Assembly: GCA_963682175.1 (NCBI GenBank)
Contig: OY821772.1
Coordinates: forward strand, 16,484,743-16,548,742
Direction of reading: 5' to 3'
DNA from: Triglochin maritima
Lineage: Eukaryota > Streptophyta > Magnoliopsida > Alismatales > Juncaginaceae
DNA: 64,000 nt
The position numbers and the translations under genes were made by a program. Under the pieces are notes generated by a model. That model had not been told where the DNA came from, did no database searches, and saw only the letters and a list, made by a program, of their open reading frames with translations. Below are positions 34,584 to 43,723 of this stretch, one piece after another (position 1 is the first letter of the stretch; the number at the start of each line of letters is the position of its first letter).

Positions 34584-36239
34584 ATGGCTTCTACTTCAAA
34601 TCACATAGAAGGATTATGCACAACTCGACCTCCTTTGCTTAATGAGTCTAATTTTGATTATTGGAAGAATAGGATGAAGATTTTCCTAATTTCTAATGAC
34701 CTTAAGTATTGGATGTTTCTTCAAAATCCATACACACCCCCAAATGAAGATGAATTAGATTCACTTACAAGACCCAAAATGAAAGAAATCGAAATGAATT
34801 CGAAAATCATGAACATCTTGTATTGTGGCCTTAACGAGGGTGAATACAATAGAATTAGGGGTTGTATAAGTGCATATGAGATTTGGCATAGACTACAAAT
34901 GCATCATAAGGGGGATAGTAAAACTAAGGAAACCCGTATTAGTCTCCTCATGCATAAATATGAGATTTTTTCTATGCAAATCGGTGAAAACATAAGCGAA
35001 ATGAACACTCGCTTCACCGATATTACTAACTCTCTTTTGGTTCTTGGAAGAAAAATCAATGAGGGAGAGATGACAAGGAAGTTCCTCCGGTCACTTAGCA
35101 TCGATTGGGAAGATAAAGTCGTCGCAATTGAAGAGGCGCATGATCTTTCAAAATTAAAGATGGAGGAACTCGTTGGAAATCTCATGGCTTATGAGCTCCA
35201 AATTAACCATCGGAAGGAGAAGGAAGCCTCCAAGAACAAATTCACCTTGGGATTACATGCAAATATTGACCAACCAAGGAGGAGTGTAGAAGATGAGGAC
35301 ATTGAAGTCCTAGCAAAAGACTTCTTCAAATACCTTAAGAAGGATAAAGAAGAGAAAAATGAGAGGAGGGAGAGAAGAAGTGAAAAGAGAGAAAAGAAGA
35401 AGGAAGAGAGTGGAAACGAGAGAAAAGAGAAGGAGAAGAAAAATGAGAGGAGGGAGAGAAGGAGAGAAAAGGAGAAGGGTAAGAGAAAAAAGAAGAGGTT
35501 GGAAGCTCACAAGGCTACTTGGGACGATTCATCATCACCATCATCATCGTCGTCTTCCTTGCAAAGTAGAAGAGAAGTGGCTCACTCGTGCTTCATGGCT
35601 ATTGAAGATCAAAGTGAGGTAGAATCTAACTCTTGCTCTAGTAATTCATGCTCAACTAAGTCATATTATAGTGATAGCTCACATTCTAGTGTTAATGAAA
35701 AAACTTATACACATGTTGAGCTTCAAAATGCATTTCACGACTTAGTTAAACAATATGAGATCATTTGTGAAAAGAACAAAAATGCTAGAAAGCAAATTAA
35801 AGATCTCCAAAGCCAAATTGAAACATGCATGAATGAGAAAAATGAGGTGGTTGCTAAACTAGAAAACAATGCATCAAATCTTGATAAATTAAAAGCAACA
35901 CCCATAGATTGTGAACAATTAGATCTTCGTGCTTACAATATGCAATTAAGAAAAGATCTAGAAAAATTCACCAATGGAACTAAGATGCTTAACATGCAAT
36001 TAGGAAGTCAAAGACAATCTTTGCAAAAACATGGTTTAGGATACAATACAAAATTGAAAAACCATGTATCTCACACTACACTAAATGGCAAGCATATGTT
36101 CATTAATCATAGTTCCTCAAGTGTGTGGGCTCCTAAAACCAAAATGGTTTGGGTTCCCAAAGCTAACATTCAAGGACCCAAAGTTATTTGGGTACCGAAA
36201 TCTACACTTGTAGGTGCTTGTGGAAGAAATCGGTGGTGA
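34584..36239 (+). CDS. Sirevirus-type gag (Ty1/copia), open, without zinc knuckle
   Basis: The frame is 551 codons and starts 38 bases after the primer site with MASTSNHIEGLC. Its first 230 residues match copia gag of the UBN2/gag_3 type (FDYWKNRMKIFLISNDLKYW, then LRSLSIDWEDKVVAIEEAHD). A Glu/Lys/Arg-rich stretch follows (about 255-310), then a Ser-rich region and a predicted coil (about 375-480). It ends with repeated WAPKTKMVWVPK-type motifs that usually lie just before protease in copia polyproteins. No CCHC knuckle is visible and no pol frame follows. In a working element gag forms virus-like particles with enzymes supplied in trans. Confidence 0.85.
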   Translation: MASTSNHIEGLCTTRPPLLNESNFDYWKNRMKIFLISNDLKYWMFLQNPYTPPNEDELDSLTRPKMKEIEMNSKIMNILYCGLNEGEYNRIRGCISAYEIWHRLQMHHKGDSKTKETRISLLMHKYEIFSMQIGENISEMNTRFTDITNSLLVLGRKINEGEMTRKFLRSLSIDWEDKVVAIEEAHDLSKLKMEELVGNLMAYELQINHRKEKEASKNKFTLGLHANIDQPRRSVEDEDIEVLAKDFFKYLKKDKEEKNERRERRSEKREKKKEESGNERKEKEKKNERRERRREKEKGKRKKKRLEAHKATWDDSSSPSSSSSSLQSRREVAHSCFMAIEDQSEVESNSCSSNSCSTKSYYSDSSHSSVNEKTYTHVELQNAFHDLVKQYEIICEKNKNARKQIKDLQSQIETCMNEKNEVVAKLENNASNLDKLKATPIDCEQLDLRAYNMQLRKDLEKFTNGTKMLNMQLGSQRQSLQKHGLGYNTKLKNHVSHTTLNGKHMFINHSSSSVWAPKTKMVWVPKANIQGPKVIWVPKSTLVGACGRNRW

Positions 36240-36879
36240 CCGGGTGAGCTCAAGAGTCAAAATTAAATCCGGTTGCATCACCAAATGAGATTGGAACCAA
36301 TTCAAGCTTCAAGTTGGTAAAATTTCCGATCCTCTAAATTTTTCAATCAAATTGGTTCTAGTCTAGGTTACTACATGCTTAATTGACATATCATATACCC
36401 ATTCATTGAAAATATTAAATGTTTGATTAATATCCATAGTTTTAGAGTTAAATTTTCTAAATGGATGTAAATAGGGGAAATGAAAACATCACATGCTTAA
36501 TTGTAGTATTTGTTTGATGTTAACAGGGGAGCAATAAAATTGAACTTAATTGCAAAATCATATTCATATCGATAGGGGGCGCTTAATGAATATCATTTTC
36601 TTAGAGTAATGAAGTGCAAAATTTAGGGGGAGCAACTTCATTACAAGACATCCACATTGACCTTCAATTGTATAATCTGTGTTTTATTAATATCAATTTT
36701 TTGATGGATGTCAAAGGGGGGGAGATAATAAAGGGGGTAACTTGAAATTTTGGAATAAAATTGAACAAAAACTATGCACATCCATAGGGGGAGCATTAAT
36801 ATGCATAGTTTACATATACAAATTCCATGTATTAAGATAGAGTAAAGATATAGGTTGTCATCATCAAAAAGAGGGAGAT
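36240..36879 (+). other. 3' untranslated region with repeated polypurine tracts
   Basis: Purine tracts occur near 36526 (AGGGGAGC), 36572 (AGGGGGCG), 36624 (AGGGGGAGC), 36714 (AAAGGGGGGGAG), 36733 (AAAGGGGG) and 36786 (AGGGGGAGC). The last, AAAAAGAGGGAGAT, abuts LTR 2. Repeated tracts of this kind are described for Sireviruses; only the last need prime plus-strand DNA. Confidence 0.85.
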
Positions 36880-38395
36880 TGTTGGCTTTTTGGCCTTAAT
36901 CTAAGTTTTGATGATTTAATTAACCTAATCTTAATTATGATCATGTAGAGTAGCACACATATTGCACTGCATGCATATTGCTTAGTGCTAACCTCTACAG
37001 GTGATCAAGACTCAAGGAAGAAATGAAAATCAAGTCAAGACATGTAATCAAACTCTTTTGAAGACATGTATTTTGTATTTTCTTTGAGTCTTAGGAACAT
37101 GTGTTAATTGAGCATACTTGAGCTAAAATCAACTTAAACACGCACTAGGTTCCTTATAGAAGTCACACACGAAATTTCACATAATTTGGACTTCAATAGA
37201 TCACCCAAACTTAGACCGGAAAACACTAAACCTGAACTCTAAGAGTCTGCCTACATTCGGTCGACCGCAACATGCCGCTCAGTCGACCGAGTGATCAATT
37301 GTCCTGTTTGTGTTTTCACTACCAAATTTCGGTCGACCGTGTTTTGACTTTCGGTCGACCGTGTGAACCTTAATTTTCCGACTGTTAGTTTTGTCGTATA
37401 TACCCAATGGTCGTATTCGTATTAATCAAATTATACCCCAAATACATTTCTTGTATCGGTCGACCGAGGACCATGATCGTTCGACCGAATGTCTGTCTCT
37501 TGACAAACCCAAACCTACTGGGGAAATCGGTCGACCGCTATACCTTAGCTTGGCCGACCGAATAGATTATTGTTTGTCTACCCCAGAGTGCCTGGTACAA
37601 ATCGGTCGACCGATTCCTTTGTGGAGTTCGACCGATCACTTAAGTGTACTTAATTCGTAGCATTGGGCGGTAGACCGTTACCTAACCGGTCGACCGAACT
37701 TAGTTCAAAACTGCCAAACGGTCGACCGTTCATCCCGATTCGGTCGACCGAATTAACTCAGAATTGGGTCCTGCGTTTTCTGTTTTGTGTATCACACGTC
37801 TATTCACACCCAATCAATCCCAACGGCTCTATTCTCTCTAATGCCTATATAAAGAGTTGTAAAACACATTTTAACACAACTCTCCCACTACAAACTTGTC
37901 CAAAACATTAAAGAGAATCCCAAACACTCCAAGCTTCCAATTTCCACACTTAGTGATCAATTCCAATCCTACTCAAGTGTGCTCAAGTTTAGATAGTGTA
38001 TTCCACTCAAGTTCTCGGTTGTAAAAGAAGCAAGGACTTCGGTGAAAGCCCGAAATGTTCCTCTCGGATTGTGAGAGGTGGAGTCAAGCTCGACGAGGGT
38101 TGTTCGCGAGCTTGAAGATTGTAAAGGCGTTCTCTCCCGGCCCGGAACGGGGAGTGGTTAGTGAAGTCGTGAGCGGAGCTCGGTGATCCGAGCGGAGCTT
38201 GCAAGAGAGGACTAGGACCCGGGTGGGGTGCCGAACCACTATAAAAATCCCCCGTGTCGATTTTGGTTCGCATATTCCTTCCCTACTTGCTTGTTTTGTT
38301 TTAATTCCGCTGCATATCTTTGATAGATCAAACAAGTAGGTAATTAGGGATAAAAGTGATTAGTATTGTGGACCCATAACCCACACGTTCCAACA
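36880..38395 (+). repeat. Sirevirus LTR 2 (shared middle LTR)
   Basis: TGTTGGCTTTTTGGCC to GTTCCAACA, nearly identical to LTR 1 and the same length. It has the same dyad pairs and TATA box. The primer site at 38398-38410 shows it also serves as 5' LTR of the second unit. Confidence 0.93.
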
Positions 38396-38447
38396 TTTGG
38401 TATCAGAGCCTTGTTAGCTAATTCTCATACTTAATCGTATTTTTAGC

Positions 38448-40082
38448 ATGTCTTCTACTTCATCTAATCACATAGAAGGATTATGCACAACTCGACCTCC
38501 TTTGCTTAATGAGTCTAATTATGATTATTGGAAGAATAGGATGAAGATTTTCCTAATTTCTAATGACCTTAAGTATTGGATGTTTCTTCAAAATCCATAC
38601 ACACCCCCAAATGAAGATGAATTAGATTCACTTACAAGACCCAAAATGAAAGAAATCGAAATGAATTCGAAAATCATGAACATCTTGTATTGTGGTCTTA
38701 ATGAGGGTGAATACAATAGAATTAGGGGTTGTATAAGTGCATATGAGATTTGGAATAGACTACAAATGCATCATGAGGGGGATTGTAAAACTAAGGAAAC
38801 CCGTATTAGTCTCCTCATGCATAAATATGAGATTTTTTTCTATGCAAATCGGTGAAAACATAAGCGAAATGAACACTCGCTTCACCGATATTACTAACTC
38901 TCTTTTGGTTCTTGGAAGAAAAATCAATGAGGGAGAGATGACAAGGAAGTTCCTCCGGTCACTTAGCATCGATTGGGAAGATAAAGTCGTCGCAATTGAA
39001 GAGGCGCATGATCTTTCAAAATTAAAGATGGAGGAATTCGTTGGAAATCTCATGGCTTATGAGCTCCAAATTAACCATCGGAAGGAGAAGGAAGCCTCCA
39101 AGAACAAATTCACCTTGGGATTACATGCAAATATTGACCAACCAAGGAGGAGTGTAGAAGATGAGGACATTGAAGTCCTAGCAAAAGACTTCTTCAAATA
39201 CCTCAAGAAGGATAAAGAAGAGAAAAATGAGAGGGAGAGAAGAAGTGAAAAGAGAGAAAAGAAGAAGGAAGAGAGTGGAAACGAGAGAAAAGAGAAGGAG
39301 AAGAAAAATGAGAGGAGGGAGAGGAGAGAAAAGGAGAAGGGTAAGAGAAAAGAGAAGATGTTGGAAGCTCACAAGGCTACTTGGGACGATTCATCATCAC
39401 CATCATCATCGTCGTCTTCCTTGCAAAGTAGAAGAGAAGTGGCTCACTCGTGCTTCATGGCTATTGAAGATCAAAGTGAGGTAGAATCTAACTCTTGCTC
39501 TAGTAATTCATGCTCAACTAAGTCATATTATAGTGATAGCTCACATTCTAGTGTTAATGAAAAAACTTATACACATGTTGAGCTTCAAAATGCATTTCAC
39601 GACTTAGTTAAACAATATGAGATCATTTGTGAAAAGAACAAAAATGCTAGAAAGCAAATTAAAGATCTCCAAAGCCAAATTGAAACATGCATGAATGAGA
39701 AAAATGAGGTGGTTGCTAAACTAGAAAACAATGCATCAAATCTTGATAAATTAAAAGCAACACCCATAGATTGTGAACAATTAGATCTTCATGCTTACAA
39801 TATGCAATTAAGAAAAGATCTATAAAAATTCACCAATGGAACTAAGATGCTTAACATGCTATTAGGAAGTCAAAGACAATCTTTGCAAAAACATGGTTTA
39901 GGATACAATACAAAATTGAAAAACCATGTATCTCACACTACACTAAATGGCAAGCATATGTTCATTAATCATAGTTCCTCAAGTGTGTGGGCTCCTAAAA
40001 CCAAAATGGTTTGGGTTTCCAAAGCTAACATTCAAGTACCCAAAGTTATTTAGGTACCGAAATCTACACTTGTAGGTGCTTG
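38448..40082 (+). pseudogene. Second Sirevirus gag copy, frameshifted and stopped
   Basis: Near-identical to the gag at 34584-36239. An extra T in the run at 38834-38840 shifts the frame (the open part ends at 38855, and homology resumes in another frame from about 38840). A GAA-to-TAA change gives a stop at 39823-39825. Two further stops, near 40051 and 40081, are absent from the first copy. It cannot make full gag. Confidence 0.9.
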
Positions 40083-40741
40083 AGGAAGAAATCGGTGGTG
40101 ACCGGGTGAGCTCAAGAGTCAAAATTAAATCCGGTTGCATCACCAAATGAGATTGGAACCAATTCAAGCTTCAAGTTGGTATAATTTCCGATCCTCTAAA
40201 TTTTTCAATCAAATTGGTTCTAGTCTAGGTTACTACATGCTTAATTGACATATCATATACCCATTCATTGAAAATATTAAATGTTTGATTAACATCCATA
40301 GTTTTAGAGTTAAATTTTCTAAATGGATGTAAATAAGGGAAATGAAAACATCACATGCTTAATTGTAGTATTTGCTTGATGTTAACAGGGGAGCAATAAA
40401 ATTGAACTTAATTGCAAAATCATATTCATATCGATAGGGGGCGCTTAATGAATATCATTTTCTTAGAGTAATGAAGTGCAAAATTTAGGGGGAGCAACTT
40501 CATTACAAGACATCCGCATTGACCTTCAATTGTATAATCTTTGTTTTATTAATATCAATTTTTTGATGGATGTCAAAGGGGGAGAGATAATAAAGGGGGT
40601 AACTTGAAATTTTGGAATAAAATTGAACAAAAACTATGCACATCCATAGGGGGAGCATTAATATGCATAGTTTACATATACAAATTCCATGTATTAAGAT
40701 AGAGTAAAGATATAGGTTGTCATCATCAAAAAGGGGGAGAT
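40083..40741 (+). other. 3' untranslated region of the second Sirevirus unit
   Basis: It repeats the purine-tract layout of 36240-36879 with a few substitutions and ends AAAAAGGGGGAGAT directly before LTR 3. No gene is present. Confidence 0.88.
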
Positions 40742-42217
40742 TGTTGGCTTTTTGGCCTTAATCTATGTTTTGATGATTTAATTAACCTAATCTTAATTAT
40801 GATCATGTAGAGTAGCACACATATTGCATTGCGTACATATTTCTTAGTGCTAACCTCTACAGGTGATCAAGACTCAAGGAAGAAAGGAAAATCAAGTCAA
40901 GACATGTAATCACACTCTTTTGAAGACATGTATTTTGTATTTTCTTTGAGTCTTAGGAACATGTGTTAATTGAGCATACTTGAGCTAAAATCAACTTAAA
41001 CACACACTAGGTTCCTTATAGAAGTCACACACGAAATTTCACATAATTTGGACCTCAATAGATCACCCAAACTTAGACCGGAAAACACTAAACCTGAACT
41101 CTAAGAGTCTGCCCACATTCGGTCGACCGTAACATGCCGTTCAGTCGACCGAGTGATCAATTGTCCTGTGTGTGTTTTCACTGCCTAGTTTCGGTCGACC
41201 GTGTGAACCTTAATTTTCCGACCGTTAGTTTTGTCGTATATACCCAACGGTCGTATTCGTATTAATCAAATTATACCCCAAATACATTTCTTGTATCGGT
41301 CGACCGAGGACCATGATCGGTCGACCGAATGTTTGTCTCTTGACAAACCCAAACCTACTTGAGGAAATCGGTCGACCGCTATACCTTAGCTCGGCCGACC
41401 GAATAGATTATTGTTTGTCTACCTCAGAGTGTCTGGTACAAATCGGTCGACCGATTCCTTTGTGGAGTTCGACCGATCACTTATGTGTACTTAATTCGTA
41501 GCGTTGGGCGGTCGACCGAACTTAGTTCAAAACTGCCAAACGGTCGACCGTTCATCCCGATTCGGTCGACCGAATTAACTCAGAATTGGGTACTGCGTTT
41601 TCTGTTTTGTGTATCACACGTCTATTCACACCCAATCAATCCCAACGGCTCTATTCTCTCTAATGCCTATATAAAGAGTTGTAAAACACATTTTAACACA
41701 ACTCTCCCACTACAAACTTGTCCAAAACATTAAAGAGAATCCCAAACACTCCAAGCTTCCAATTTCCACACTTTGTTATCAATTCCAATCCTACTCAAGT
41801 GTGCTCAAGTTTAGATAGTGTATTCCACTCAAGTTCTCGGTTGTAAAAGAAGCAAGGACTTCGGTGAAAGCCCGAAGTGTTCCTCTCGGATTGTGAGAGG
41901 TGGAGCCAAGCTCGGCGAGGGTTGTTCGCGAGCTTGAAGATTGTAAAGGCGTTCTCTCCCGGCCCGGAACGGGGAGTGGTTAGTGAAGTCGTGAGCGGAG
42001 CTCGGTGATCCGAGCGGAGCTTGCAAGAGAGGACTAGGACCCGGGTGGGGTGCCAAACCTCTATAAAAATCCCCCGTGTCGATTGTGGTTTGCATATTCC
42101 TTCCCTACTTGCTTGTTTTGTTTTAATTCCGCTGCATATCTTTGATAGATCAAACAAGTAGGTAATTAGGGATAAAAGTGATTAGTATTGTGGACCCATA
42201 ACCCACACGATCCAACA
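40742..42217 (+). repeat. Sirevirus LTR 3
   Basis: TGTTGGCTTTTTGGCC to GATCCAACA. It is 40 bp shorter than the other two. Two small deletions remove dyad material near 41203 and 41510, so one member of two pairs is lost. Target duplication AGGAG follows at 42218-42222. Confidence 0.93.
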
Positions 42218-42222
42218 AGGAG

Positions 42223-43320
42223 GAGGTGGAAGTGTGGTGGGGTTGGGAGGGCTTGGAGTGGAGGAAGAAGATGATATGAGATAATATGGTCATTGCATTC
42301 ATTCTTTTTAAATGGTTATCCATTTTAAATGTTCATCCTTTGGGAGGGAGGGGAGAATAAACATATATGATAAAAAAAGACAAACTCATATTAAAAAGAA
42401 CAAACTCATTGGTTAGAAAAGACAAAACCCATAAGTTGAAAATGACAAACACATAACATAAAAAAGAAAAATACAGATGATAAAATGACAAATATATTAA
42501 AAAGGACAAATTCATAACTTAAAAAAGACAAACACATATGATTATAACATCGACACCTTGGTTACAAAGGACAAACCTATTGGTTAAAAATGACAAACTC
42601 ATAAGTTAAAAAGAACAAACTCATATATTAAAAACGACAAACACATATGATAAAAATGACAAACCAATATATTAAAAAAAATAAACCCATATCTTAAAAA
42701 ATGCAAACTCACACCTTAAAAAGGACATACCAATATGTTAAAATGGACAAACTCATATCTTAAAAGGGCAAACCCTCACATTAAAAATGACACACCATGA
42801 GGTTAAAATGGACAATCTCATATCTTAAAAATGGGACAAATCCACATCTTAAAAAGAACACACCAGTATGTTAAAATGAACAAACTATCTTAAAAATGAC
42901 AAACTCACACCTTAAAAAGGACAAACCAATAAGTTAAAATGGATAAACTCATATCTTAAAAAGGACATACTCACACCTTAATAAGGAAAAAAACTAGTAG
43001 GTTAAAATGGACAAACGTATATCTTAAAAACGACAAACACTTTAAAAAGGACATATCAAAAATTAAAAAAGACAAACACGAAAGTTAAAATGGACACACC
43101 CAATGTTTTTCATTTTACCTTTGTATCCGAAGGTTGTTTTCAAAGGTTGCATTGTGAAACTAAATGTTGCATTAGGAAATTAATGTTGCATGAATAAAGT
43201 TAAAGTCACATGTGACACACAAAAAATAAACATGTTATTTAATTAATTTAATAAAGTAAAAAATATTTGAATTTTACTGATTAGACTGTTAACCTGGCCA
43301 CATCAAGTACGCCAGAATCC
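42223..43320. mobile_element. Right piece of the split MULE-like element with a minisatellite
   Basis: 42223-42350 duplicates sequence seen before 27800 and at 32927. From 42355 to about 43100 are imperfect 22-bp units of TTAAAAAGGACAAACTCATA type, as in the MULE at 25605. The end (43180-43320) has ATGTTGCAT units and an inverted match to the tip at 27282. This end lies about 400 bp upstream of the PPR start codon. Confidence 0.75.
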
Positions 43321-43723
43321 TACAATTCTGAGTTTGGGTAGATCCTCCCTAGCACATGGTAGCGGACAAGTGAAAGTAGCAAGAGCCGAGATGATTCCGT
43401 GTATAACGGTTCACTCTTATGGTGTCGACGTCACCACGCTTCTTTGGTATCGTGCACGGCAAATAACTCTTTTCTCTATGTGGAACAAACTTATTTGGGA
43501 TATCCGTCGACCGTCGTTGGGATTTACAAAAAAGCTGGGGCTAGGATTTATTTGGTGAACATTTTTGTCCAATTGCTCGTGCCCTACCCATTTATGCTGG
43601 AATTTGCACATACAATTACTAATTCCATTAATTAAAAACCTAAAATTTACCACCTGTCTCTTCCTTCCTTCCTCCCAATTGAACTTGAACAGAAAGGAAA
43701 GAAGAAAAACAATGAGCTAAAAA
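43321..43723 (+). promoter_or_regulatory. Short upstream region of the PPR gene, with a two-codon uORF
   Basis: Only about 400 bp separate the MULE end from the start codon, so promoter and leader must lie here or in the transposon. No confident TATA box is seen. At 43712-43720 is a minimal upstream frame, ATG AGC TAA, whose stop ends three bases before the main ATG at 43724. Close spacing could reduce initiation or allow reinitiation; that is inference. Confidence 0.5.

Larger units (their letters stand above)
33016..42217 (+). mobile_element. Sirevirus-type Ty1/copia tandem: LTR-gag-LTR-gag-LTR, no pol
   Basis: AGGAG flanks the whole structure (33011-33015 and 42218-42222). It contains LTRs at 33016-34531, 36880-38395 and 40742-42217 (1516, 1516 and 1476 bp) and two nearly identical 2.35-kb interiors. 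Each interior has a tRNA-iMet primer site, a gag frame and several AGGGGGAG-type purine tracts, ending in a GGGAGAT tract directly before TGTTGG. The multiple purine tracts and palindrome-rich LTRs are Sirevirus hallmarks. Protease, integrase, RT and RNase H are absent, so it is a gag-only non-autonomous form. A shared middle LTR implies unequal recombination. Confidence 0.92.

Noticed and set aside
35310..35622. Open frames on both strands over the charged part of gag
   Set aside because: They are shadows of the AGA/GAG-rich coding sequence; the gag frame explains them.
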